DNA of 16,974 nucleotides. It comes from CAYSLC01 sp964431545 (lineage in GTDB: Bacteria > Desulfobacterota > Desulfobacteria > Desulfobacterales > JAABSP01). The position numbers were made by a program, and so were the translations under genes. Below, in pieces: positions 5,869-14,306 of this stretch (its first letter is position 1; every line of letters starts with the position of its first letter). A model generated the notes under the pieces. The model ran no database searches. It worked only from the letters and a program-made list of their open reading frames with translations, and was not told where the DNA came from. Location of the stretch: assembly GCA_964431545.1 (NCBI GenBank), contig CAYSLC010000124.1, positions 1 to 16,974 on the forward strand. Direction: 5' to 3'.

Positions 5869-7260
5869 ATGACCGCGAACCCCGAAACCCCGGAGCCCGT
5901 CGCAAGGCCGGAAGCCCAGCCCATCGTGGCCATCGTGGGGCGGCCCAACGTGGGCAAATCATCCCTGTTCAACCGGCTCACCCGGAGCCGGGACGCCCTG
6001 GTGGACGACCTCCCCGGCGTCACCCGGGACCGGATCCACGGGGAGGCGGTCTGGGATGACCGGGCCTTCCTCCTGGTGGACACCGGCGGGTTCACCGACA
6101 CCGACCCGGACGGGTTCGCCGGGGCGATCCGCCGCCAGATCGAGCAGGCCCTGTCCGCGGCCGACGCCGTCATCATGGTCCTGGACGGCCGCTCCGGCCC
6201 CTCCCCCTTCGACCGGGAGATCATCGATCGACTCCGGTCCCTGCCGCGGCCGGTCCTGTTCGCCGTCAACAAGATCGACGGCCCGGAGGTGGAGGATCGC
6301 CTCTTCGAGTTCTACGGGCTGGGGATCGATCACCCCCATCCGGTGTCGGCGGCCCACGGATACGGGATCAACGATCTCATGGACAACCTGGCGGCCGCCC
6401 TGCCGCCCGCCGCCCCGGCCGGCCCCTCCGACCGGATCCACCTGGCGGTGGCGGGCCGCCCCAACGTGGGGAAATCCTCCTTGATCAATCGCCTCTTGGG
6501 GGAGGAGCGCCTCATGGTCGGCGACCTGCCCGGCACCACCCGGGACGCCGTGGACATCGCCCTCACAAAGGACGGCACCGACTACCTGCTCATGGACACG
6601 GCGGGGATCCGGCGCAAGGGCCGGGTGGTCGACCGGCTCGAAAAGTTCTCCATCATCAAGGCGCTCAAGTCCCTGGAACGGTGTGACGTGGCCCTGCTGG
6701 TGATGGACGCCTCCGAGGGGATCACCGCCCAGGACCTCAGCGTGGCGGGGTACGCCCACGACCGGGGATGCGGCTGCCTGGTGCTGCTCAACAAGTGGGA
6801 CCTGGTGGCCCGGGACGAGCGCCGGCGAAGACGGATCACCGAGCAGCTCCGCTCCGATGTCCGCTTCCTCTCCTTCGCCCCGACGCTCCGGATCTCCGCC
6901 CTGACCGGCCAGCGGGTGGGCCGGATCCTGCCCGCGGTGGGCGAAATCTTCTCCCAATACACCGCCAGGACCGGCACCGGTCCCCTCAACCGCCTGCTGG
7001 AGGAGGCCGTGGCCCGGACCGAACCGCCCCTGCACCGGGGACGACGGCTCAAGTTCTACTACGCCACCCAGGTCTCGACCCGTCCCCCCACCATCGTGGT
7101 CTTCGTCAGCCATCCGGAGGCGGTCCACTTCTCCTACCGGAGATATCTGACCAACCAGTTCCGGGAGGGGCTGGGCCTGGACCGAACGCCGGTGCGCCTG
7201 ATCCTGCGGCAGCGGGGCGCGGACAACCGGAAGCCCAGGGGCCGAAAGGGCCGCCGGTAG
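5869..7260 (+). CDS. der: Ribosome-assembly GTPase Der (EngA)
   Basis: A 463-residue protein with two tandem GTPase domains and a C-terminal KH-like domain, the signature architecture of Der. Der acts in maturation of the 50S ribosomal subunit. Domain 1 has the P-loop GRPNVGKSS from residue 24, DTGG (G3) and NKID (G4). Domain 2 repeats GRPNVGKSS with DTAG and NKWD. The KH-like domain fills the last 110 or so residues and ends in a basic tail (RKPRGRKGRR). Length is usual (E. coli about 490). The ATG at 5869 gives a 20-residue extension before the first G domain; the in-frame GTG codons just before the P-loop are less attractive. It is the first gene of a plus-strand operon, and rarA follows after 41 bases. 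Confidence 0.97.
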   Translation: MTANPETPEPVARPEAQPIVAIVGRPNVGKSSLFNRLTRSRDALVDDLPGVTRDRIHGEAVWDDRAFLLVDTGGFTDTDPDGFAGAIRRQIEQALSAADAVIMVLDGRSGPSPFDREIIDRLRSLPRPVLFAVNKIDGPEVEDRLFEFYGLGIDHPHPVSAAHGYGINDLMDNLAAALPPAAPAGPSDRIHLAVAGRPNVGKSSLINRLLGEERLMVGDLPGTTRDAVDIALTKDGTDYLLMDTAGIRRKGRVVDRLEKFSIIKALKSLERCDVALLVMDASEGITAQDLSVAGYAHDRGCGCLVLLNKWDLVARDERRRRRITEQLRSDVRFLSFAPTLRISALTGQRVGRILPAVGEIFSQYTARTGTGPLNRLLEEAVARTEPPLHRGRRLKFYYATQVSTRPPTIVVFVSHPEAVHFSYRRYLTNQFREGLGLDRTPVRLILRQRGADNRKPRGRKGRR

Positions 7261-7273
7261 ACCGGCCGGGCCG

Positions 7274-7290
7274 CGGAAAGAGGCTTTCCG
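7274..7290 (+). repeat. Small hairpin between der and rarA
   Basis: CGGAAAG (7274-7280) and CTTTCCG (7284-7290) form a perfect 7-bp stem with a 3-base loop. It directly abuts the rarA ribosome binding site (GAAGGGG, 7291-7297). It lacks a T-run, so it is not a terminator. It might be an RNA-processing or translation-tuning element at the only real gap in the operon. Confidence 0.4.
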
Positions 7291-7301
7291 GAAGGGGCGC
7301 C

Positions 7302-8657
7302 ATGGATCTCTTCGAATACGCCGCCGACGAGGCGGCCCGCCCCGAACGCCCCCTGGCCGACCGGATGCGGCCGGAGCGGCTCGACCACTTCGTCGGACAG
7401 GCCGGGGCCGTGGGGCCGGGGACCCCGCTGCGCCGGGCCCTGGAATCCGACGCCCTCTTCTCCATGATCCTCTGGGGTCCGCCCGGCTGCGGAAAGACGA
7501 CCCTGGCCCGGATCACCGCCGCGGAGACCCGCTCCCACTTCGTCCAGTTCTCCGCGGTCCTCTCCGGCGTCAAGGAGATCCGGTCGGTGATCGAGACCGC
7601 CCGGACCCAGAGAAGCCTCCACCGGCGCCGGACGGTCCTCTTCGTGGACGAGATCCACCGGTTCAACAAGGCCCAGCAGGACGCCTTCCTCCACCACGTG
7701 GAGGAGGGGCTCATCACCCTCATCGGGGCCACCACCGAGAACCCCTCCTTCGAGGTGATCCCGGCCCTGCTCTCCCGGTGCCGGGTGATCCCCTTGAACG
7801 CCCTCGCCCCGGCGGACCTCGAAGCGGTGCTCGACCGGGCCCTCGCCGACGCGGCCGACGGCCTGGGGGGGACGGGGCTGGGCCTGGACGCCGAGGCCCG
7901 GGATCACCTGGCGAGGGCCGCGGACGGCGACGCCCGCGCCGCCCTCAACAACCTCGCCCTGGCGGCCGAAGCCGCCCGATCCCGCCTGGCCGGCGGCCCT
8001 CCGGGACCCGGGCGGATCACCCTCGCCGACGCGGAGGGGGCCGTGGGGCAAAAGGCCCTCCGGTACGACAAATCGGGGGAGGAGCACTACAATCTCATCT
8101 CCGCCTTCATCAAGAGCATGCGGGGGAGTGATCCGGACGCCGCGGTCTACTGGATGACCCGGATGCTCGCGGCCGGGGAGGATCCCCTCTACGTGGCCCG
8201 GCGGATGGTCCGGTTCGCCTCGGAGGACGTGGGAAACGCCCACCCCTACGCCCTCAGCCTGGCCATGGACGCCATGGCGGCCTTCCGGTGCCTCGGCCCC
8301 CCCGAGGGGGAGCTGGCCCTGGTCCAGGCGGCGGTCTACCTGGCCGCTTCCCCCAAGAGCAACGCCGTCTACACCGCCCACGGCAGAGCCCGGGAGGCCG
8401 TGGACCGGACCGGAACCCCGCCGGTGCCCCTCCACATCCGGAACGCCCCCACCGCCTTGATGAAAGGGCTCGGCTATGGTAGGGGGTACCGGTACGCCCA
8501 CGATTACGATCAGGGGCACGTGGAACAGGAATATCTGCCGCCGGAGCTTGCCGGGTCCCGGTTCTACGAACCCACCGACCGGGGGTACGAGAAGCGGATC
8601 CGGGAGCGCCTCGACGGCTGGCGCCGAAACCGCGGCAAGAACCGGGACACCCCGTGA
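7302..8657 (+). CDS. rarA: Replication-associated recombination protein A (AAA+ ATPase RarA/MgsA)
   Basis: A 451-residue AAA+ ATPase of the RarA/Mgs1/WRNIP1 family, which acts at stalled replication forks and is related to clamp-loader subunits. The short N-terminus (MDLF) is followed by the RMRPERLDHFVGQ family motif. Walker A is GPPGCGKT (59-66), Walker B is LFVDEIH with Asp116-Glu117, sensor 1 is GATTEN (142-147) and the arginine finger is in LSRC (Arg159). The C-terminal tetramerisation region holds the conserved KSMRGSDPDAA, SEDVGNAHP and SPKSNAVY stretches. The ATG at 7302 has GAAGGGG 4 bases upstream; the frame is open further upstream but only as a shadow inside der. Its stop overlaps the next gene's start (GTGA). 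Confidence 0.96.
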   Translation: MDLFEYAADEAARPERPLADRMRPERLDHFVGQAGAVGPGTPLRRALESDALFSMILWGPPGCGKTTLARITAAETRSHFVQFSAVLSGVKEIRSVIETARTQRSLHRRRTVLFVDEIHRFNKAQQDAFLHHVEEGLITLIGATTENPSFEVIPALLSRCRVIPLNALAPADLEAVLDRALADAADGLGGTGLGLDAEARDHLARAADGDARAALNNLALAAEAARSRLAGGPPGPGRITLADAEGAVGQKALRYDKSGEEHYNLISAFIKSMRGSDPDAAVYWMTRMLAAGEDPLYVARRMVRFASEDVGNAHPYALSLAMDAMAAFRCLGPPEGELALVQAAVYLAASPKSNAVYTAHGRAREAVDRTGTPPVPLHIRNAPTALMKGLGYGRGYRYAHDYDQGHVEQEYLPPELAGSRFYEPTDRGYEKRIRERLDGWRRNRGKNRDTP

Positions 8658-9550
8658 GCCCGGCTCCTCTCCTGTTGGGCCTCGCGCTGTTTCTGGCCTC
8701 CGGGGACGACGGCGGAATGGCGCGGATGGAGACGGCCGAGGCGGTGATCGACTTTCCGGCGCCCATGGCCGGCGCGGCCGAAACGGTGGCGGACCGGTTC
8801 CCCCAGATCCGGTCGGACCTCGCCGGGGTCCTGGGCTGGGACCTGACCCGGCGGCCCCGGGTGGTGCTGGTGGGGGATACGGAGACGTTTCGCCGGATGG
8901 TCGGCACCGATCTCTTCCTCGCCTTCGCCGTACCGGGCAAGAACGTCATGGTGATCGACCACGCCAAGATCGGCGGCGACACCGCCGCCCTGACGGCGAC
9001 CCTCAAGCATGAACTCTGCCACCTGCTCCTCGGGCGGCGGATCCCGAGGGACCGGCTGCCCCGGTGGCTCGACGAGGGCGTGGCCCAGTGGGTCAGCGAC
9101 GGCTTCTCCGAACTGATGTCCGACGAGGGGGCCCGGCGGCTCAACCGGGCGGTGATCTCCGGCGACCTGATCCCGCTGCGCCGGCTGGCGGACCGGTTCC
9201 CGGCCCATCGTTCCGGCCTGATCCTCGCCTACGAGCAGAGCAAGAGCCTGGTCAACCATGTGGTCCGGGACTACGGAGCCAAAACGGTGGTCGACATCCT
9301 GCACCTGCTCCGCCAGGGACGGTCCCTGGACGGGGCCCTGGAGGAACGGCTCGGAAAGGACGCGGCCGCGCTGGAGAAAGAGTGGCAAAGCGGGCTGAGC
9401 ACCGGGGGGGCCTGGATCCGGTTTCTGAGCGCCCATCTCTACGGGCTGCTCTTTTTCGCCGCCGCGGTGATCACCCTGGCGGCCTTCATCCGCAGGGTCA
9501 GGCAGCGGCGGGCCTACGGCGCGGACGAGGAGGACGACCTTGAAGATTAA
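8654..9550 (+). CDS. Membrane-anchored gluzincin-type metallopeptidase (peptidase MA-like)
   Basis: A 298-residue predicted zinc protease with the metal motif HELCH (119-123). The third ligand is probably Glu141 in WLDEGVAQW, a gluzincin arrangement seen in the peptidase MA-like family. A short hydrophobic N-terminus (about 4-16) looks like a signal peptide or anchor. A transmembrane helix at about 263-280 is followed by an Arg-rich then acidic tail (DEEDDLED). The catalytic part would thus face the periplasm with the tail in the cytoplasm; this topology is inferred. The GTG start overlaps the rarA stop by 4 bases without its own good ribosome binding site, and its end overlaps lptF by 11 bases. 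The substrate is unknown; coupling to lptF suggests an envelope role. Confidence 0.82.
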   Translation: MSPAPLLLGLALFLASGDDGGMARMETAEAVIDFPAPMAGAAETVADRFPQIRSDLAGVLGWDLTRRPRVVLVGDTETFRRMVGTDLFLAFAVPGKNVMVIDHAKIGGDTAALTATLKHELCHLLLGRRIPRDRLPRWLDEGVAQWVSDGFSELMSDEGARRLNRAVISGDLIPLRRLADRFPAHRSGLILAYEQSKSLVNHVVRDYGAKTVVDILHLLRQGRSLDGALEERLGKDAAALEKEWQSGLSTGGAWIRFLSAHLYGLLFFAAAVITLAAFIRRVRQRRAYGADEEDDLED

Positions 9551-10730
9551 CTCCATCGTCAACCGGTACATGGTCATGGAGATGGTCCCCCCGTTTCTCC
9601 TCAACCTCTTCTTTTTCACCTTCATCTTCCTGCTGAGCCGGATCCTCGACATCACCAACATGATCGTCAACTACAAGATCGGGCTGGGGACCATCCTGCT
9701 CATGCTCCTGTACTCCATGCCCTATTTTCTGGTCTTCGTGGTGCCCATGTCGGTGATGATGACGGTCCTTCTGACCTTCCTGGGGATGTCCACGGACAAC
9801 GAGATCCTGGCCCTCAAATCCTGCGGCGTCAGCCTCTACCAGTTGATCCCGTCGGTCCTCCTGTTCTGTGCCCTGGGCGGCCTTCTCACCGGCATCATGA
9901 TCAATTTCGGCCTGCCCTGGGGGCGCCTCTCCCTCAAGGCGCTGACCGTCAGGGTCGCCACCGCCAACCTCGACATCGGACTCAAGGAGCGGACCTTCAA
10001 CGACCGGTTCGAAGGGGTGATGCTCTATGTCAACCGGATCGATCCCCGGAGCCGGGACCTCATCGACGTCTTCATCCGGGATCAGCGCGACGAGAAGGTC
10101 AGGGCCACCATCCTCGCCCCCCGGGGGCGCCTCTACAGCTCCCCGGACCGGCCCGCCTTCCGCATGCGCCTTCACGACGGGACCATCAACCAGGTGGATA
10201 TCGAAACCCGATCGGTCAACACGGCCCGGTTCGAGACCTACGACATCACCCTCGACCTCCGGCGGGCGGTGGCCTCGGTCGGCCGGGGGCCCAAGGACGA
10301 AAAGGAGATGTATCCGGGGGAGCTGGCCGACTTCCTCGACACTTACGGAAAGAAGGACGCGAGGTACTACCAGGCCCTTCTGGAGTTCCACAAGAAGCTC
10401 TCCATCCCCTTCGCCTGCCTGGCCCTGGGGATCCTGGCGGTCCCCCTGGGGGTCCAGTCGAAGTTCTCCCGCCGCTCCTTCGGCCTGGGGCTGGGGCTCA
10501 CCTTCTTTCTGCTCTACTACCTGCTTCTGTCGGCCGGACTGGTCTTCGGAGAGAACGGCAGCTACCCGCCGGCGGTGGGGGTCTGGGTCCCCAACATCGT
10601 CATGGGGGGCCTGGGGATCTACCTCTTTCTCCGGGTGGCGGCGGACCGGCCGGTCCGGATCATCTTCATCCCCTTTTTGATCCACCGGGCCAAATCCCTG
10701 ATCCTCCGGCGGAGGGGGGCCGCGCCGTGA
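9540..10730 (+). CDS. lptF: LPS export ABC transporter permease LptF
   Basis: A 396-residue inner-membrane permease of the LptF/LptG family, half of the LptB2FG complex that extracts LPS from the inner membrane and passes it to LptC/A/D. Three N-terminal membrane helices (about 15-37, 47-80 and 100-124) precede a periplasmic beta-jellyroll (about 130-270). Three C-terminal helices follow (about 295-375). The coupling-helix motif NEILALKSCGVS lies at about 85-96. The TTG start at 9540 is supported by GAGGAGG (9527-9533) 6 bases upstream and sits inside the protease gene's end. It is called LptF rather than LptG because it is the upstream member of the pair; the two are close homologues, so the labels could be swapped. 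Confidence 0.93.
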   Translation: MKINSIVNRYMVMEMVPPFLLNLFFFTFIFLLSRILDITNMIVNYKIGLGTILLMLLYSMPYFLVFVVPMSVMMTVLLTFLGMSTDNEILALKSCGVSLYQLIPSVLLFCALGGLLTGIMINFGLPWGRLSLKALTVRVATANLDIGLKERTFNDRFEGVMLYVNRIDPRSRDLIDVFIRDQRDEKVRATILAPRGRLYSSPDRPAFRMRLHDGTINQVDIETRSVNTARFETYDITLDLRRAVASVGRGPKDEKEMYPGELADFLDTYGKKDARYYQALLEFHKKLSIPFACLALGILAVPLGVQSKFSRRSFGLGLGLTFFLLYYLLLSAGLVFGENGSYPPAVGVWVPNIVMGGLGIYLFLRVAADRPVRIIFIPFLIHRAKSLILRRRGAAP

Positions 10731-11803
10731 CCCTCATCCACCGGTATGTGACCCGGGAGACCCTGAAGTTCATCGCCGTGGTGCTGACCACGGTGGTGAG
10801 CATCTACCTCTGCGTCGATTTCTTCGAGAAGATCGACAACTTCATGGACGCCGGCCTCCCCATGGGGCGTGCCCTGGTCTTCTTCCTCTACAACATCCCC
10901 TTCATCACCGCCCAGGTTTTGCCCGTGGCCCTGCTGCTGGCCGTGCTCATCGTGCTGGGGCTCATGTCCCGGAACAACGAGATCCTCGCCCTGAAAAGCA
11001 GCGGGGTGAGCATCTACTCCCTGCTGCGGCCGGTCTTCACCCTGGGGGTCCTCTTCTCCATCGCCCTGTTCTTCTTCACCGAGGGGGTGGTGCCGGCCAC
11101 CTCGGAGAAGGCCAACCGGATCTGGCTTCAGGAGGTCAAGAAGAAGGCGGCGGTGATCTCCCGGGAGAAGAACATCTGGATCAAGGACAACCAGGCGATC
11201 CTCTACATCGCCTACTACAATCAGGCCAACCGGGCCATCTACGGCCTGACCCTCTACCAGTTCGACGATGCCTTCCGCCTGGCCCGCCGGGTGGACGCCA
11301 AGATGGGCCTCCCCGAAAAGGACCGGTGGCTCCTCTACCGGGTCTCGGAACAGGTGCGCGATCCAAAGACCGGGGAATACGACGTCACCTTTCTCGACGC
11401 CCGGTTCGAGCCCCTCAACCTGGTCCCCGAGGATCTGGAGACCGCCGTGAAGACCTCGGAGGAGATGAATTTCAAGGAGCTGCTCGCCTACATCGGCCGG
11501 GTGGAGGCCGAAGGATACGACGCCACCCCCTACCGGGTCGATCTCCATGCCAAGGTCGCCTTTCCGGTGATCTGCATCATCCTTTCCATGGTGGGCACCG
11601 GCATCGCCCTGCGGGAACGAACCAAGGAGGGGATGCCGGTGAGCATCGCCTACGGGCTCGGGGTCGCCTTCCTCTACTGGATCCTCTACAGCTTCTGCGT
11701 CTCCATGGGCTACGGCGGGATCCTTCCCCCGGTGGCCGCCGCGTGGACCGCCAACGTGATCTTCTTCTGCCTGGGGGCGCTGCTGCTCCTCAACGCCGAA
11801 TGA
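10727..11803 (+). CDS. lptG: LPS export ABC transporter permease LptG
   Basis: A 358-residue partner permease with the same plan as LptF: N-terminal membrane helices, the coupling motif NEILALKSSGVS (about 84-95), a periplasmic jellyroll (about 125-265) and three C-terminal helices. The YVTRETLKF N-terminus and the SMVGTGIALRE segment are typical of LptG. The GTG start overlaps the lptF stop in GTGA, and GGAGGGGGG (10711-10719) lies 7 bases upstream, so expression is coupled and probably stoichiometric with LptF. The ATPase LptB is not in the window. Its stop overlaps the waaA start in ATGA. Confidence 0.94.
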   Translation: MTLIHRYVTRETLKFIAVVLTTVVSIYLCVDFFEKIDNFMDAGLPMGRALVFFLYNIPFITAQVLPVALLLAVLIVLGLMSRNNEILALKSSGVSIYSLLRPVFTLGVLFSIALFFFTEGVVPATSEKANRIWLQEVKKKAAVISREKNIWIKDNQAILYIAYYNQANRAIYGLTLYQFDDAFRLARRVDAKMGLPEKDRWLLYRVSEQVRDPKTGEYDVTFLDARFEPLNLVPEDLETAVKTSEEMNFKELLAYIGRVEAEGYDATPYRVDLHAKVAFPVICIILSMVGTGIALRERTKEGMPVSIAYGLGVAFLYWILYSFCVSMGYGGILPPVAAAWTANVIFFCLGALLLLNAE

Positions 11804-13131
11804 GCGGCCGGCTCACGGAAACCGATCGAAGCCGCCTGGCGGCGGCCATGGCCCGGTACAACGCCCTGCTCACGGCGGCCACGGCCGGCCTTCCCCTCGC
11901 CCTCCCCCTGGCGCTGCTGTCGAAGAAACGGCGGCGGACCGTCCCCGGCCGCCTGGGGATCGCCTCCCCGCCCCGGCGGATTCGACGGATGGCCCCCCGC
12001 CCCGTCTGGGTTCACGCCCTCTCGGTGGGGGAGGTGATCTCCGCCGCCCCGCTGGTGACCGCCCTCCGGGAGCGCCGCCCGGAGATCCCCGTGGTCTTCT
12101 CCGCCTCCACCGCCACCGGGATCGAGACGGCCCGACGGGCCCTGGCCGGCCGGTTGTCCGGGATCTTCCTCTTTCCCTACGACCTGGTCCCCGTCGTGGA
12201 CCGGATCCTGGGGGCCATCAGCCCCCGGCTGGTGGTGATCGTGGAGACGGACATCTGGCCCAACTTCCTCTGGCGGGCCGATCGCCGCCGGATCCCCGTG
12301 ACCCTGGTCAACGGCCGGCTGAGCGACCGGTCGGTCGCCGGGTACCTCCGGTTCAAGGGGCTCTTCGGACCGGTGATCTCCCTGTTTTCCGGGATCTGCG
12401 CCCAGTCCCCGGAGGATGGGCGCCGCTTCCGCCGGCTCGGGGCCGATCCCGGCCGGGTGACGGTCACCGGCAGCATCAAGTTCGACCAGCCCCTCCCCGA
12501 ACTTGCCGATGGGAGACGATCGGCCCTGAAGCGATCCATCGGCGCGCCCCCCGGCGCGCCGGTGGTGGTGGCCGGCAGCACCCACGAGGGGGAGGAGGCC
12601 CTGTTGTCCGCCGCCCTCGTCCGGCTCCGGGAGCGGTTCCCCGATCTCTTCCTGGCGGTGGTGCCCCGGAATCCGGACCGGGGAGGGGCCGTCTCGGACC
12701 TCTTCGGACGGGCGGGGTTCCGGCTTCCCCGCCTCTCGGACCTGGAAGGGTCGGCCGACCGACCGTCCGCGGACGGCGTGGTGGTCGACCGCATCGGACG
12801 GCTCAAGGCCCTCTACGCCCTTTCGGATGTCGCCTTCGTGGGGGGGAGCCTGGTCCCCTTCGGGGGCCACAACCCCCTGGAGCCGGCCGCCTGGGCCAAG
12901 CCGGTCCTCTTCGGGCCTCACATGGGGGCCTTCCGGGAGATCGCGGCCCTTCTCCTCGCCGAGGGCGGGGCCGTCCAGGTGGGCGGCCCGACCTCGGCGG
13001 CCGAACGGATCACGGCATTTCTGGAGGAGCCGGAGGCGGCCCGCCGGACCGGGGAAAGGGCCCTGGGGGTCCTTCTCGACAACCGGGGGGCCGTCGCCCG
13101 GACCCTGGAGGTCCTGGCGGAATGGATCTGA
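11800..13131 (+). CDS. waaA: 3-deoxy-D-manno-octulosonic acid (Kdo) transferase
   Basis: A 443-residue GT-B glycosyltransferase that moves Kdo from CMP-Kdo to lipid IVA at the cytoplasmic face of the inner membrane. An N-terminal hydrophobic anchor spans about 22-41. The catalytic-base motif VSxxE is present as SVGE with Glu78; ETDIWPN, NGRLSDRS, GSIKFD, the GSTHEGEE loop and GGSLVPFGGHNPLEP are all typical of WaaA. It therefore looks like a fully functional enzyme. The ATG at 11800 overlaps the lptG stop (ATGA) and has no separate ribosome binding site. Its end overlaps lpxK by 10 bases. Whether it adds one or two Kdo units cannot be told from sequence. Confidence 0.94.
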   Translation: MSGRLTETDRSRLAAAMARYNALLTAATAGLPLALPLALLSKKRRRTVPGRLGIASPPRRIRRMAPRPVWVHALSVGEVISAAPLVTALRERRPEIPVVFSASTATGIETARRALAGRLSGIFLFPYDLVPVVDRILGAISPRLVVIVETDIWPNFLWRADRRRIPVTLVNGRLSDRSVAGYLRFKGLFGPVISLFSGICAQSPEDGRRFRRLGADPGRVTVTGSIKFDQPLPELADGRRSALKRSIGAPPGAPVVVAGSTHEGEEALLSAALVRLRERFPDLFLAVVPRNPDRGGAVSDLFGRAGFRLPRLSDLEGSADRPSADGVVVDRIGRLKALYALSDVAFVGGSLVPFGGHNPLEPAAWAKPVLFGPHMGAFREIAALLLAEGGAVQVGGPTSAAERITAFLEEPEAARRTGERALGVLLDNRGAVARTLEVLAEWI

Positions 13132-14306
13132 AGGGGCCGGCCGTCCAACGGCTCCGGAGCCGGATCGAAAGGGTGATGCGGGGGGACGGCGCCCCCTTCC
13201 GGACCCCCCTGTCGGCGGCCCTCTTTCTCCTCTCCCTTTCCTACGGCGCCGGCGTCCGCCTCCGGACCACGCTCTACAAAAACGGCGTCCTCGGACGGGC
13301 GCGGCTTTCCCGTCCGGTGATCTCCGTGGGCAACCTCACCGTCGGGGGGACGGGAAAGACCCCCACGGCCGTTTACCTGGCCGAAAAGCTCCGGGACCGG
13401 GGCGCGCGTCCCGCGCTGGTCAGCCGGGGGTACGGGGGCGCGGCCGAGGGGCGGGGCGGGGTGGTGAGCGGCGGCGGCCGGATCTATATGGATGCCCGGT
13501 CCGCCGGGGACGAGCCCCTGCTCATGGCCCGGCGCCTTCCCGAGGTGCCGGTTTTGATCGGACGGGATCGGCACCGGATGGGCCTCATCGCCCTGGAACG
13601 GTTCGGGGCCGGGGCGGTGATCCTCGACGACGCCTTCCAGCACCTCCGGCTGGAACGGAACATCGATCTGGTGTTGATGGACGCCCGACGCCCGCTGGGA
13701 AACGGACGCCTCTTTCCCATGGGCCCCCTCCGGGAGCCGCCGTCGGCCCTCCGGCGGGCCGGGGCCGTGATGCTCACCCGGTGTGACCGCGCGAAGGATC
13801 TGGGGCTGGGGGCGGCGGAACGGCTCCGGCGCATCCTCCATCCCCGGATACCGATCCTCCGATCCTCCCATGCCCCCCGGCTGGTGGCCGTGGTCCCCCG
13901 GGGGGAGGCCCGCGGCGCCATGTCCGGGTCCCGGGCCGAGCGGGACGTTTCCGGCGACTGGATCTCCGGCCGGCGGGTCTTCCTCTTTTCCGGCATCGGA
14001 GAGAACGCCGATTTCAGGCGGACGGTCCGGGGCATGGGGGGCCGGGTGGCGGGGGCCCTGGCGTTCCCGGACCACCACGACTACACCGATCCGGAGCTCC
14101 GCGCCGTGATCCGCCGGGCCACCGATCTGGGCGCCGAGGCGATCCTGACCACGGAGAAGGATCACGTGCGGATCATGGGACGGGGGATCGCCTGGCCCCT
14201 CGATCTGGGGGTGGTGGGGGTGGAGATCCGTCTCCACCAGGGGGAGGCGGCCCTCGACCGGCTGCTGGGGGGGCTCTGGGAGACGGGCGGCTCCGGTCCG
14301 AACTAG
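13122..14306 (+). CDS. lpxK: Tetraacyldisaccharide 4'-kinase LpxK
   Basis: A 394-residue lipid A 4'-kinase, which phosphorylates the disaccharide-1-phosphate precursor to lipid IVA, the acceptor used by WaaA. An N-terminal hydrophobic helix (about 30-46) anchors it to the inner membrane. A P-loop-like motif NLTVGGTGKTP lies at 71-81, with SRGYGG (101-106), GDEPLLMARR (129-138) and the DDAFQH metal/catalytic motif (169-174). It is somewhat longer than E. coli LpxK (about 330), with extra Arg/Gly-rich sequence around 280-310. The ATG at 13122 lies within the end of waaA and has GGAGG (13107-13111) 10 bases upstream. Its TAG stop shares four bases with the stop of the convergent kdsB. Confidence 0.95.
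   Translation: MDLKGPAVQRLRSRIERVMRGDGAPFRTPLSAALFLLSLSYGAGVRLRTTLYKNGVLGRARLSRPVISVGNLTVGGTGKTPTAVYLAEKLRDRGARPALVSRGYGGAAEGRGGVVSGGGRIYMDARSAGDEPLLMARRLPEVPVLIGRDRHRMGLIALERFGAGAVILDDAFQHLRLERNIDLVLMDARRPLGNGRLFPMGPLREPPSALRRAGAVMLTRCDRAKDLGLGAAERLRRILHPRIPILRSSHAPRLVAVVPRGEARGAMSGSRAERDVSGDWISGRRVFLFSGIGENADFRRTVRGMGGRVAGALAFPDHHDYTDPELRAVIRRATDLGAEAILTTEKDHVRIMGRGIAWPLDLGVVGVEIRLHQGEAALDRLLGGLWETGGSGPN

Noticed and set aside
5861..5872. Two-codon-plus-start mini-ORF (ATG GGT CTA TGA) overlapping the der start
   Set aside because: It has no ribosome binding site and probably lies at or before the transcription start; most likely chance.
6768..7301. Upstream extension of the rarA frame into der
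   Set aside because: This part overlaps the conserved end of der and reads as low-complexity shadow; the ATG at 7302 has a strong ribosome binding site and the family N-terminus.
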